From Struthidea cinerea (taxonomy: Eukaryota > Chordata > Aves > Passeriformes > Corcoracidae), in NCBI GenBank assembly GCA_013397865.1, contig VZTI01000606.1, forward strand, positions 1-64,000: a stretch of 64,000 bases of DNA, given 5' to 3'. The translations under genes were made by a program, and so were the position numbers. Within the stretch, counting starts at the first letter, position 1; each line of letters begins with the position of its first letter. Below the pieces are notes generated by a model. The model searched no databases and was not told the DNA's origin. It was given only the letters and a program-made list of their open reading frames with translations. Shown piece after piece: positions 1 through 13,900 of the stretch.

Positions 1-19
1 ATTTGTCCAAACTAGGACA
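1..19 (+). mobile_element. Possible 3' tip of an avian LTR, cut by the window edge
   Basis: The first 19 bases match, at 18 of 19 positions, the reverse complement of 3,871-3,889, which is the end of the - strand LTR described below. This suggests that another copy of the same LTR family, in the opposite orientation, ends here and continues left of the window. The match is short, so the call is tentative. Confidence 0.35.
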
Positions 20-3000
20 TGAGCCAAGAATAAAGGTTTTCATTCATGTTGCTGGACATCTCCAGCTATGAGATACTGATGGTTTTATGTCACAGTAGTA
101 AATCCTAACATGTAGTCCACTGGGCATTTGTGTCAAATTGCAGGATGATACTTAGGTTAGACAGCACATAATTGTGGGTACTCCCAGAGGACAAAGCAGG
201 CATTTTCAGGAACCTGAGGTGACTAACATACAAGTGCAAGGAAGAATGTGTTATACAGAAAATAAATAGCCACAGGAACACTTGGAGAGATGCATTTCTC
301 CCATAGTCTCTGTTGGCTTCACTATATATATGAGAACAAACTCAAGTGAGGGAGCAAGAGGCAAAGATAAATTGTGCCAGAGTAGCTTGGCTTTCCACCC
401 TCTTGCACCTTGATGTGCACAGATAGAATTATTGGGTGCACAGGCGATGTGATTGATTCCACAATGCCCTCAGGCCAAGGAGGCAAAAGAACAAGGCTGT
501 GATGCTGGAGAAAGATGGGAAGAGGCTTTGGTGAATGGCTGCATACAGGCATCTTATTTAATTCCTCAGATCACGATAGTTTGTCAATGTTACCTTACTA
601 GTTATTGTTGAGCATCTCAGAGCCAAAATACATCCAAATGATAAATTTCCATGTACTTAATAATTTAAACCTATTTTGCATGACTCCAAATGTAACATTG
701 AAAGTGTGAAACAGAGGAAGTAATTTCCCTCACATTCCTGCAGGTATGTTAAAAATAAGTGGGTGAATCCAAACTCAGCAGGTATGTCTGCAAGTCCTGT
801 GTCAAAGCTGAACATAAAGGAAAGTCCAGTCTAAGGAAATGAAGTTTTGTAAATGACTGGCATCCACAAACACTTATGGAAAATATCTCAAGATTTTGAT
901 ACATCTCTGCTCTCTCTCCTACTAGACTGCTTATGAACACAAGCTTCTTAGATCAACAGTTAAAGATGCCCAAACAGTCTAGGCCAGGACATTTCAGCAT
1001 CTGCACCTCTGCCTCATCTAATCCTTACATCCCAGCAGCATTGGGACTCCAATCAGAGTAAGGATTTCAGATCTTCCCATCTCCTTCCCCTACTGATGAA
1101 AGCAAGGAAATCTTTATAGTCGTAGACATGTTTTCTGTTTTTCCCCTGAAAAAGCAGATGAAGATTTTCAAAACCAACCCAAAAAAATCTTCAGCTCTTC
1201 GCTTGCAAAGTAGATGCCAGATGCTGTGCTGTCCTGAAGCACAATATAAGCATTTCCAGAGTGTCAGAATTTCCCCAGCACAAAAATGCTGAGTTTTTAG
1301 TTGCTCTCCTGGCAACTCACTTTCAGATCAGATGCATTTTTCTGTTGAAAGAAGCACATGTTTTCACAAATACAGAGTTTTCTTGTTCATTGGGGTACTG
1401 GAAAACAGCTTATGTGCAGATATTCTATGTCAAAACCAACAGCATATTTTTCTGGATACTGTCTTAAAGGAATTAATCTGAAGCTTTTCTATTAATATTA
1501 ATGAACACTATTCATTTAAATACCCTGTAAAGAGAAGAGAGAATGGACATTATCAGTGTATAGTCAGCAAGTCTTACAAATTGCAGAAGCTCTGAGGAAA
1601 ATTCATGTTCTAAATGAGTCAGTGTGTGATTGAAAGTGACACATCAGGGAAGCATATTCCATTTTATGCTGTTTATGATGGATTATATTTTGTTTGCCAG
1701 TAATTTTGTGTTTTCATTGTTAGCAAGTGTGCATCTGCTGCTTCAGCACTCCAAGGTACCAGCTTCAATTAGTGTAAAATTAAGATATCTATAATGTCTA
1801 CTATGCTAATACAACAGGGGAAGGGGATAATACAGGTCAGTTCCTATCTCAGTTAAATCAGAGGTATGGGCTTTTAAAAGGCAAACAATGCTTTTATTAA
1901 CACAAATGTTCCACACATATCGAAGTCCTGTGTGTCTTTGGTTATGGTAGAGGCTAAGTAGCAGGGGTACAATAGAATGTATTTATTCTGCTAAATTTGG
2001 TGCCAGACTGCCATTAATAAAAGGAATAACACCTTGAAACAAAGTCAGGTCATGTCTTCTCAGTTTTGGAGCTACCAGAATTTTTGCAGTCCTAGTCTTG
2101 AAGAGCACTCATGAGAAAACAAGCCTTGTCCACATATGGGCTTGTGTTTATGGAAGATCTTTTTCCTCCTCTTTAATTCCAAGTCTTTGCTAGATTTTAC
2201 TAGTTGATGAAATAATAGACAGTCCTCCCTTAAAATGTGTCTCTAGTCTGCACAATTCCCATCTGGGCTTAATGTCACCCAGACTTAGCTTCCCACTCCT
2301 TCCACTGCTCTCCTTTCTTTCTCCTTCATCACACCCACACAGTCACAGACACAAAGGATACCATCCTTAAACAAGTAGGGAAACAGGGAACAAACATGCA
2401 TTCATCACCTCTGAATCTTTCCTTCAGACTCATTGATATTCCAACTATCTATGGTGAGTGAATTCACATTTTGATTTAGTAAAAAACAGACACTGGTTAT
2501 AAGTGAGCTCACGCTGTATCGGTTGTTCTTTGAAGTCTGCGTGATAAAACCTCAAACCCTGAATGAGGCATCGAAGATGTATGAAAACAGTACATCCAAT
2601 TTAGTACCCTCATGGAAAAATTCCTTACATCTCTTTTGCTTCCTCAAAATTAGGTTTAACATACACGCAAACACACATTTCAAAATTATATCTCAAGTTC
2701 ATGGATAATCCCTCATTGAAATCTTTCCCTGGAAAGGGTGGAAAAAATCCTGAAATTATATATATGTTACTGTTAATATCAGTACCCGTACAGTCACCAT
2801 AACTGCCAGTAGACACAGGGCACATAGTTTGCTAAACTGTTTGATTGAAGAAACCTTGCAGAGAAACGGCTAGAAAAGAAAAGCTAAACTTGGGAAGAGA
2901 GCATAACGTGAGTTGTCATTTAGTGCTTTAGAAGCTGATACAGATAAATTCAGAAACGAGGTGACTCTATCCAGTTTTCTGACTCACCAGCCCATGAGAG

Positions 3001-3860
3001 TCATATGTTCACTGCCCTCATAAAAAAAAATTTCTATAAGTGGTTAGAAATAATTTGACTTCCTTTGCATTCACCATGATACTGATTTTGTTGTCTCTCC
3101 TCAACTTCAAATACTACTAACTACTAACTCTAAGTACTTCTGTTGGCAGGAATAACTATACATCACAGATCAAGCCTGTCATCAAGGAACTCTAAAATCA
3201 GGGATCTGATCAACAATGAGGATTATCTCGCCTAAGATTTAAACACGATGGGTGTTGAGCATCTCATACACTCATCAGTAGCTAATGTAGTCAGGAGCAC
3301 ATCTAGCATAATGTTTCCCACAGGATCTCTGTTATCTCGCCAGAATTCAGCTCATTTACAATAAAAAACACAGAAACCCTGCTGTCTCTTCCTCTCCACT
3401 GCTAGTTCAGAAAACCAGTGAAGAAATCATTAATATTTTCCTTATACTAACTGATAAGGGCAGGAAGTATGAAGAATGCAAATGTCACTCCTGAAGAGCT
3501 CTTAGGAGATACGCTCATCCAAGAGCCACCTAAACAGAATGTTAGGAGATCCTGAGCTTCTTTCAGATAACACTGTCAGAATTACAGAGAAGCAATCCAT
3601 ACAAAACCTGTGTTTAGTACACTGCGGAGCTCCAGAGATGAATTTATTAAAGCTCATATGCTAGTCCTGAAACACATGTGAGAAGACACAAATCTTCTGT
3701 GCAACAGGCAGAATTGTATTTATTTATCAGTGGGTTAAAAAAAGCTCTCTGATAACTATGCAGGTGTTGCAAATTTCGTAAAATACAGCTTCTTAGCTAA
3801 TCCTGCTGCTGTGAACTACAGCACAGTGGCTGAGCTAGTGAAGGTTTCCACAAGAATAAG
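20..3860. other. Intergenic, no gene seen
   Basis: This is AT-rich unique-looking sequence. The longest ORFs are under 85 codons and show no recognisable family or splice-site support. No RNA gene or clear repeat was recognised. It is the left part of the gene desert upstream of MIR155HG. Confidence 0.5.
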
Positions 3861-3869
3861 GGAAAGGAA

Positions 3870-4540
3870 ATGTCCCAGTTTGGACAAATTTGGAGGAAAA
3901 TATCCTCTGATAGAAAGCAGGTTACAACCACCCTTCTCCCCACCAGGTTCGGGAAAAAAATTTTCCTTGAAGGAAAGTGAAAGAGATAAAAACTATTTGT
4001 TTAACAAACACACAGGAAAGGAATGATAATGCTAAATAATGAAATCTCTCACTGTGGAGAGAAACCTGGGAAGATTTCAGAGTCCTTCTGTAGGTGTGGT
4101 CTTTCTCCTCCTTTCTCCTCCTCGGAGCTGGGTCGGCAAGGGCGTGGGCCCAGCTCCGGGCCTCGGGAAAAAATTCTCCCAAGGTGTTCTGATGTTGTTG
4201 AAACAATCCAGAAGAAAAAAAGGGGAAAAACCAAAGTCCCAGGAAAACAAAGTTCAACTCTCTGTCTCTCTCTCTGGAGAAAAGGAGCCGAAAAAAAACT
4301 GGCTGAGAAGCCAGAAGGGTACTTCCTCCACTCTTGCTGCTGCAGCCAAAACCAAGCCATGTATCCGTGTCCTTGAATAATTGTTTTGAAAAGTTCATTC
4401 AGTTTTTTTCTCTCTCCTCTCTCAGGCTCAGTTTAAAGGCACAAAAAAGGCACAAAATTAATTTCTGGGCATAGAGCAAGGATAGGGGATACAACATCAC
4501 AAAGTCACCCCAAGACAGGAAAACAGTGCAAAAACTTTGG
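3870..4540 (-). mobile_element. Endogenous retroviral LTR (avian), - strand
   Basis: On the - strand the stretch has the composition typical of an avian LTR. It has a purine-rich start (GAGAGAGGAGAGAG near 4,420), a GC-rich middle around 4,130-4,165, and an end with a run of GGAAAATTTTTTTCCC followed by the TTTGTCCAAACTGGGACA motif at about 3,871-3,889. I recognise this ending from passerine LTRs by memory, not by search. No gag, pol or env sequence lies beside it, so it is probably a solo LTR. Overlapping ORFs of 103-158 codons on both strands here are accidental. The 5' border, about 4,480-4,560, is uncertain. Confidence 0.6.
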
Positions 4541-4559
4541 AGTTACTAGATGAAAGTAA

Positions 4560-7440
4560 ATAATGTACAGCCTGTAGCAATCAGCAATCAGACTCCCGGA
4601 CCTGCAGCTCCCAGAAACATGTTTAGAAAGGGGATATACTTTCTAGGGACATAACTGTGCAATGGTAGCAAGACAATGGCAAATGAGGTGATTTCTCAGA
4701 GAAGGTACTAAATTTTCCCCAAGAACTGGAAAATATACAAGGAAGTGCTGAGTGCTGAAGTTGCTTGAATTTCTTTCTATATATATTTAATGACTTACAT
4801 CCTTTTTCAGAATTTAGGTTCTGTGCTTTAAGCAGACTTCAAAATACTTGCTGTGAGGTATTTGAGGTAATCATACTTGTTTCATAGATTTTACCTTAAA
4901 TTTGTGACTATTGAGTTCAACTCCATAGTAACATTATGGGACAGTGGGTTGTTATTGTTTGGTTTGGTTTTGACTCTATGTGGTCACAAGTTACCTTCTT
5001 ATTTTAGTCATTAACTTCAGAGATTATCATTAAAAAGGCTTTTAAGGGACAGAAAATTATTACAGGTCAAAATATTTCACTGTTCATTTGAGAGAGAGAG
5101 GCAGAGAGACAGAGAGAGAATGCAGATTAATACTGCACATTCATTTTGGAAGAAAGTGTATTGCTACAAGAAAATGGCCTAAATTTTCTTTTGTGCCATC
5201 CACAGTCTTTGGTAAAGGAATCTTATCATATACCACGGACATGTTGCTTACTTTGGAGATTAACATCTCAGCCGTCTCTCCATTCTAAAGATTATTTTAC
5301 CATAAACAGAAATACAGCAGTTAGGAAATTTCCAGCACTTTTTCCAAACTGCCAGGCCAGGATCCCCTGATCTTAAAGGCCATTGGATGATGAAAGATTA
5401 TGGAGCAAGAAAGATCCAGGACGATGTACCCTGGCCTTAAAAGAGTCCAACATAAAAATCAGCAACAAATGGTCTCTACAACTTTTCAGAGAGTGAACCA
5501 GTCTATCTCTTTCCTCAAGCCCACAGAATAACAATGACTTACTGGTTTCCTTTGTCACTCTTACAGCTTCTAAAATTCATATAATTTACCACAACTTTCC
5601 TCTTCCTTGTTTCACAAGCCGTATAAACTCAGTCAAAACAGTCAGATAAAGATACAACGGAAGAATTTGTTTGTGACCTTGGAAGACACAGAAAATTATG
5701 ATTTTTCCTTTCTACATTTGCTGGCTATAATTAATTGTAGTAAGGAATACATTTAACATTAGACTTTGGAGGAAGTTATGTTTTGCTAATTTTCATGTTT
5801 TATTTCCCATTATAGGAGACCAGGCACTTTTGAGGTGCTGTATGCAATAGTCCTGTAAAAATAAAGGTTCTTTAAGAAGAACATACAGGTTTCAAGGCAG
5901 AAGCAGATAACTGATACTTCTAAGCAACTAATTCAATCAAAATCCACAGAGGCCTGAAAATGAGCATCTAAAATTTGAATGGCATATGAGGCTACTGAGG
6001 TAACATTTTCTTTATAATGTCATTGCCTTGTTCCCCTTTGAGCTGAGGGGATAAGTAAGAGGGGAAAATAAGGAAGTGGCACATTTTGAAAGATTTTCTT
6101 ATTTGCATTAGCAGCTACCCTGTTAATTCAGCATTTTTAATTTAAATTGTTAGCACTGATTTTTTTTACACACAACCCAGTACAACAATCACTTGTGGAA
6201 GGCGTTGTTCATAATTGCAATGGTTTCTGTATTGTACTAGAGAAGATGAATATTGATGTCACTGCCTTGAGAATTTATAGTGTAATAAAACCCTGTGCTG
6301 TACAGCACAGAACTGTCATTGTTCACCAGCCTCACTCCATTTGAACAATACCTGTTAGAATACTTGGGTGATTTTCCTACTAGTAAATGGTATTTTTACA
6401 GGGACAACATCAGTCTGTAAGCACATGTGTTTTTCTCTTTTGTGACATATGAACAGGGACATGAATAATTCTCTGCAGAATTAAATTTAGCTTTGCAGCA
6501 TGTTGCAGACTAATACCACAGCAAATAGAGAAACGTGTGGAAAAAGCCATTAAGCAACATGATTCTGGGATGTTTTTTGCACTTTCTGAGGTTTACAAGT
6601 AATAAGTGTTGGCTTTAATTACAATATTGAAGTTCAATAGAGACAAATATCTGAAGCAATTTTAAGAGATTATTACTTTGTATTATTAATTAATATTATT
6701 ATTACTTATATAGCAGCAAATTAGTTGCTTATTACAATACTGGTGACAGAGGTAAGCAGAAAGCAGCAGCTAAATCCTGTGATTTTATGAATAGTGATCA
6801 TTCAACTATATACAAATAAAAATATTTAAAAATCAACAGGTGTACAAGCAGTTTTGCATTTTCTTGATCAAATTATGTGACTCGTTGTTTGTGGATGGTG
6901 AAGAATGTTGGGGATGTTAACCAGCTGCTCTTCAGGAAAACCATGGACAGAAAGGAAGGCATAATCTGAAAGGATTTAGGGCAAACCAGCATTCTCACAG
7001 AAAATGGAGAGCTGGAGAGAAAATGGACATGAGAGGCACAAGGCAGAGAAACGATCCTCTAATTTTCTCATTCAGTCCAATCACATGCAGGAAACAGAGC
7101 AAGAGAAGTTTTGGATTTATTTGCCAACAAAAAAGTAGAGTTCCCAATCTATAACTACACATCATGGTTTGAAGGAACCCCAGAATTTTTGATCTTCCAG
7201 TCTGAAAAAGTTGGTTCCTCTCCTACATTTCCTTTCTTTCATTTGGGCAATTGGAGTCCCAGATATTTAATATTAGATTATTTTTTCCATTATTCAGGGT
7301 GACTGTATGTCTTGAGTTACAGTGCAAGATGTAATCAAAAGTATGTGTTCTCTTACCATCTACATAAGGTGTTAAAATAGGTGGGGCAGTGTTCTTTATT
7401 TTCTCCATGACTCAGCCTTGATAATACCCTCTGGGGAAGC
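4560..7440. other. Intergenic, no gene seen
   Basis: AT-rich sequence with only short chance ORFs. It includes a GA-rich run at about 5,091-5,120. No gene, RNA or clear transposon was recognised. Confidence 0.5.
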
Positions 7441-7451
7441 AGCAGCCACTC

Positions 7452-7900
7452 TGTGGGGGACCATCTCTGTAATGGGTCATCAAAGTGTCATAGAATGACT
7501 CATAAAATTACATCATCCCATTATGAGATGCCCCACCCTGAGGGGAGGAACCGAATATTCCCACCTGTATATTATCTGAGGCTTAGAACACCAGAGTAGC
7601 ACTACCACTGGATTCTCAGAGGACAAGAGTGCTAACCACCACTGAACCTCCAGAGAAGGACCAGATCTTTCTATAGGATCACTGCTTCAACAAAACCACA
7701 TCCATCACTCCAACAGGACTGTAGCCACCATTTAACTGGACTGTTACCACCACTCTGACCAGCAGGGTGTCAGGTTGTATTCTAACTTTGCCAGTTCAAG
7801 CCAGTGTTTCTGTACTATTGTCTTTACTTTAATTTTCCTATTAAATTGCAGTTCTGACTTGGAATCTCCCGCTGGTTTGCTTTCAAACTAGTACACTGTA
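7452..7900 (+). mobile_element. Solo LTR-like element, + strand
   Basis: The segment begins with TG (TGTGGGGGACC), has a TATA-like GTATATTA at about 7,567, then triplet-like 'caccactg/ccaacaggac' phrases at about 7,620-7,770. It continues with the phrase CAGGTTGTATTCTAACTTTG and an ATTAAA polyadenylation signal at 7,840-7,845, followed by a G/T-rich tail. This order (U3 promoter, then poly(A) signal, then U5) and the wording match avian ERV LTRs that I know from passerine genomes. No internal retroviral region is adjacent. The borders are approximate. Confidence 0.65.
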
Positions 7901-7909
7901 GCAGAAAAA

Positions 7910-10900
7910 CCCAGTGAAGAGGTAAAAGTCAGTTGTTTTGGAAAACCTATCTGGTATTCATGAAGCTGCCTTCTTAAATATGGCCTATTATCCCTCATAC
8001 CAGTGAACAGCATTCCACTAGTTTGACTTAAGCAATGATCAGCCCCAGAGTAACATCAGGTCCATGGTCTTTTAATATTACATTTCCAAATCTGTAATTG
8101 CTGGAAAACACAATAGTCTATGCTGTTCAAGCAGTTCTTGCCCTTAAACATCTCAATTTATTAGGTCTTTCTTATATTATGTACAAGAACAGGGGAATTG
8201 CATGATTATTTGCAATTTTTATTGCACTTCAGGTCTCCATTTCTCAATTTATAGTTGTTGACAAGGGCTGCATCAGCTCTGTCCTGTTACAGATGCAGTG
8301 ACAGCACCCTCACAGTGACAGCTCCAACTGCCCATTCCTTCTGCGTTCTGGACTGCTAGAGAAACTTCCATGGGACACCCTCACCGCACTAAGAGGGAAG
8401 TTGACCTATGGCTTTCTCAAGTGTCCAGATACATGGTGTCTGAATGACAACTCTGAACTAATGCTTAAAATGTAAAAAAATATTTACGTCAGAATATTGT
8501 GTTTCAAATGAATCACAAAATCATTAACACTACTACAAAGGGGATTTAGGTTATGGGAGGTTTTGAATGAGGGTTATGAATCTTCCTTGTAATTTGAGGC
8601 ACAGGGTTTTGTGGGATGGATGGAGGTTATAAGAAAATATTCACTGATCAAGAAATTAGTATTTTGGTCCAGCTGTACTCCCAAGTAATGCAGTTAAAAC
8701 AATTCCCTGCTGAAAAACAAGCAAAAAACCACCCTAAAAAACCAAAACCTTTACTAAGTAAAATGCATTTCTGTACTAAATCTGAGTACACAAAAGTAAA
8801 TATTTCACTTCTCTTTTAAATATGCTTAGTGGATCCTATAGCATACATCTTACATTTTCCTAATAAGGAAAATGCAGGGTTTAATGTTAATGGTAAGGTT
8901 TTATCCTTCCGTATTATGCTCTGAAAATGTATACCTGAAAAATGTATGTCGATACATGTAAAGTTTTATGTGAACAACCCTTATTAGATAATTGTTTTCT
9001 ATCATTGTCATGATTGAGTCCAATTCATCAGTGAAACTTAATTTCTATTTTTTTCAACAAAAGTTAAAGGGCAGAATGATTTATTATCAGTCACCATGAT
9101 ATTTATTTCCAATAGTGCAGACTGGAAAATTACGGTAACAACAAAAGCGATATTTTTATATATACCTAGGAAAAACATTTTTAATTAAAAGCCACAGAGT
9201 TGCTTAATGGAAAACTGAGACAGAGAGAAGCTTCTTGCAATCTGATCTTCTCATAAACTGTTTCCATTTGTTTCATGAAAAATATTTTACAAGCGAGATA
9301 ACAAAGGGAAAATAAATTAGTTGATGTCTAATAATTAGTTGTAGCTGCAAAGATCATTTATACAGACGTTATTTCATTTCATTTGCCTAACAAGCAAGGG
9401 CTTATCTCCTTAATAGCTTGTGAAGGAGTCTTTTTCTTTTTTTTTTAAAGGACAAAAGCAAATCAAATTGTATATTCAGTTACTCATCGGTGCGCTTCCA
9501 TTACATGGACAAATTTCAAGTGCAACTAACAAGCCATCTTTTTTTTATCTGGGAAAAAAACCCCATATTTTAGAGATTATTTTAAAATTAACCACTGTTA
9601 GCTACTGTTACTGCCTACTGTTCCCCAAAATAGTCTCTCTTTTCAACATAAACAATGTTTCAATATGATGGCATTTTGGCTGTTCCATAGCTAAGGAATT
9701 GTAAATCCACCCTTTCCGGCCTTTTTTCCAGGGTAAAGCATTGGGGATCCTCAGTCCAGAGGATGTGCACAGGCTAGACTGGCAGAGTTCAGTATTTTCA
9801 AACTTCCTATGGAAAGAGGAATTTTCAGTATAAAGAGGGGTGCTATGGGAAGGTTGTCACTAAGTGTGACACATTGCAGGTGTGTCTTCTGTTTCTGGGA
9901 AATTTCCTTCATAGACACCACTGTTGACATTGCCTTTTCTAAGCTCCATAAAAGAGATAAAGACATAAAATATCTGAATTTTATCTCCCTGTATATCTTC
10001 ATGTTCTCACAAACATTTTCATCTGGTTTCATAAGCAAAGGCAGCAGAAAGAAACCCTTGTATTTAGCACGGACTCCCATGAGTCTCCATAAGGATTAAG
10101 GATGTGCTGAGAGGAGCTGTTATTCAGTAGTTCCGTATTTACTACTCCACTTTTTGTCAAATGTCAGGAAAAAATTGTAATCTTTCAAAAAACCAAACTC
10201 AAATTGTTTTAAATTCTTCACACACACACACACACACACACACACAAAGATACTTTGTAATTCTGGAGGCTTATCAAAGCATGACACGACAAACCAAGCA
10301 TAGGGGAAGACCCAAAGAATAATGCCTGGTACATTATCCTGTTCAGTGATGGAAATAATTCCATTTTACAGTTAATGCTATATAGTTTTCTGTATGCATT
10401 TTGGGATTATAACTACACTGCAGGCAGTAAAAGTATACACTATCTCTTTCTTCCTCCAAATGCTTAGTAAAATAGTAAGTTCAAATATGTGCACAGATAT
10501 TTGTGTTTCTAATTGGATTCCTTTTAGGCCACCTACTCAGAACAACACAATTGAGATGCCTGCAGCAGCCACGTTGCATGTATATATTGTATAAATAGCT
10601 CTGGGAGTTCAATGAAGAGCCAAATCACACAACAGCTTTCACAAACAGGAGCCTTCATTTGATAAAGGTGAAAAGGTCAATCCCCCAATTTCCAAATTGT
10701 TTTTTTCCTTTTGAAACACTAGCGGATAAGTGATTGAGATGAGGACAGAAGGGAGCAGGTCAATTGTTGCTTTTTCTTTAGCATTTATCTAGGTATTGGT
10801 TCTAAAATGTGTTAAATAAATGTAACAATACAAATTGCAGATGATTATATGCAACACTCACAGTAAATAAAATGGGATTATAACAGACAGTGGGTATAAA

Positions 10901-13900
10901 ATGGACTAGAATGAGACAAAATATGCTGCTGCAGTAAAAAAAAAGTCCAGTACAGTGAGAAGGCTCTAAAATCAAAAGTCCTTTAATAGCATGATGTTGT
11001 TTGAACAGCTAAAATGGATTATCATCCCTCTGGGTAGGTGTGTACTTTAGCATCCCACATCGTGTTAAAAAAGATAAAATTCAAGAAGCAGCTGCCATTG
11101 AGAGAAAACCTTCAAATAGATTTTCTCTGCTGGCAAAATTACCACTTATATTTTGCACTTTACAAAGAAATACAAAGCTGTGGGTTTGTATTAGAATAGA
11201 TTTTTATTCATGCCAAGGGAACCGGATAGCAAGATAAATAGATTGCAGTAGACAAACACAAAAATTCTATGTACATGCACATGCCTTAGTTGCATCAAAA
11301 GTAAAAAAAAAAGCTACTGTGTGAGGCCTCTAAAAGTTTATAAATGTAAAAGTTAAGATTTTCTGTCAAATTAGTTATGTGTTTGCCATAGGAAGTGGTA
11401 CTATCTGTAGGTGTTATGCTGATCATCCTAGTACTTTAAATTCTCTCACATCTCTGTTTAATAGAGCTTCCTCAGATGTTTCATGTTAAAGCAGTCCCCT
11501 GATTCGCCATCTGGGAGGACTAGTCTGAGCTAGTTCACAGTTTCTCAGAAATACAAGTTTAATTTTGCTGACCCTCCCAAAACAGAAACAGAAAGCGGAG
11601 GGAGAGAGGGGCAGACAAATGGGTGAGGGGAGCAGCATGAAAGACAAGGGAGGAGATACTTTAGAATCAAGATCTACAAGACACATTCAGTGTCATTCCT
11701 TGAGGATTGCTGCTAGCAAGGAGTTACCTCCTTTCCAGCCAATGGCAGAAGCTATCAGCCTATATAACACTAAGTGGAAGTAGATGTAATCAAGCTGGCT
11801 TACCAGGTCTTCCTCTAGGTACATGGATCAGCAAGTGTACTGCAAGATTTTCTTAGTTATGCATAATTTAATCAATTGTGATCTCCTTTTCATAAAGAAA
11901 AAGCAATGCCCTTATTCAAAAACAAGTCCCACAAGAGTTTTATTTCCAAACGCAGAAGTGCTGGTTCTTCTCAGTGAAACATTTAATAGCTTTTTAAAGG
12001 GCAAATGTACTTTCCACCTATTTACATTCTGGGAAATTGTCTAACCATGTAGTTGTACCTCTTACAGAAATAAAAAAATTACACCCTGCATGGGCATTTT
12101 CACGGAGAACATTTTAAGCTGTGAAATCTTCTAAGAAACTGAAAACAGGATCTTAATACAAAAAAGTCAGATTTTAGATGCAGACCCTGCCTGTATATAT
12201 CATGGAGTGGGGAATCACCCTGGCTTTGTCTTGCTGCTCAGTGCCTGAGGAAAGGTTTTGCTCCAGGGAGTACTGAGTTGGGGCTATATAAGGAACATCA
12301 GTATCTCCAACAGACAGCACAGCACTGCAGGGCAGATACATCAGGCTCTCTCCACCAGTCCACATCTACTGAGGAGGAAGGAGAAGGCAAGGATATTTCT
12401 TTCAATCCAGTGGTTTCAGCAAATGGTATGCTGCCAATGTACCTCCCGCATTCATGGTCTGCAGTAAAGGGACGATATTTGTGCGTATAAAATTACTTTC
12501 ACCTATTGAGGAAAATACCTTCTAAAAAACCACATACTTATACCTGCATTTGTGAGTGGTATCCTTAGCATCCGAGGCAGATGGGCTCTGTTAGACAGAA
12601 GCAGTGAGGCCTCACAGACTCCTAGGATGCTATGTGCAATGACATTTCTACATTGGCTCCATCAGTCCACCCTTGCAAATGTCTCAGGCATTTTTTTCTT
12701 CTGCTTTACTAAGCAGTGTAATACATTCTTTTCTGCATTCTCCTTTAAAATTCATCTTACTGCTTGCTAGTCCTTCTAACAAAAAACCCCAAAACAGCCC
12801 CATCATATTGCTTTCTCTTTCACATGAGTGTGGTTTCCCTCCACTTCAGTTTTTGTTCTTCTCTGTACCACCTACATAATCTTTCTGTGCAGTCTCTGAT
12901 GACACACTGAACACATGCTGTCTGTCCTACAGGACCTTGGTCTCACACAGTGAACTGAGCAGAAGGACAGGGAGCATCTACAACTGCAAGGGAAAGCCTG
13001 CTCAGTCCCTGGAGGCCAGGAGGGCTTATGCACAGATTGTTCAGTTGGATGTTGTATGTATCCACATACACAGGAAAAACCTGCAAAGTACTTAGAATAC
13101 ACTTAGGCAAGAACACTCACCAAATACTGAAATTTCCAAGCTCTTAATAGAGTTCTGCTAGGTACTTGTATAATAACAATCATCTAGGCTAATCATATTG
13201 TCAAATTTGCGCCCATTTCGTAGAGATGGTGAAAATTGTTGATCCCAAAGGATCCCTTCCTATTTTCAACACTTCTTCAAATCACAGATGTCCTAGAGGT
13301 GCCTCATAAATAGCTGCTTAATATTTTTAAGAGTGTGGGGGGTTTTAAAGCTAATTTTGCTCTGCTGTTTACACCTGTCAAGTTGTGGGCAACATTCCAT
13401 ATCTGCACTAGCTCTAGGAGAGACTCTGATAGCTGTGCACCTGGTGCACTTTCCTCCAGTAGCACAAAGATTATAGTATTCTCTCATTAACTTGGTTAAG
13501 GAGATGTTTGCATTTTTTTTCCAAAATTCTAATGTGAGGAATGGATTGGGAGAGTTTTTTCAGTCCATTAAAAGTTTTTAACATCATGAACTTGATCAAG
13601 AAAGAAAAAGTTAATTGCCTAAGCAGTTGAAAATATGATGGAGATACAATTTATTTTCTAAATAAAGACAATATTATCGATTTGGATGTTAAAATGGCTT
13701 ATTCTTCCATTAGTACAACACTTAAGCTTTTAGTGTTACTATTGCATTTACTCTGGATTCTGGCATACATAATAAGAGACCTGAAACCTTTAAAATTACT
13801 TGCTGTTGAACTGAGTTGGCTTCTAAATCCATCAAAACTAAATAAATTGCAATGCAATACAAAAAAACTAGGAAAATAGGATGGAAGTGCTGTGAAAAGA

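Noticed and set aside
3922..4398. 158-codon ORF on the - strand, with 103-117-codon ORFs overlapping it
   Set aside because: All lie inside an LTR. The composition reflects purine-rich and GC-rich repeat sequence, and no protein family is recognisable.
9751..10099. Opposed ORFs of 96 and 109 codons
   Set aside because: They mirror one another on opposite strands with no recognisable domains.
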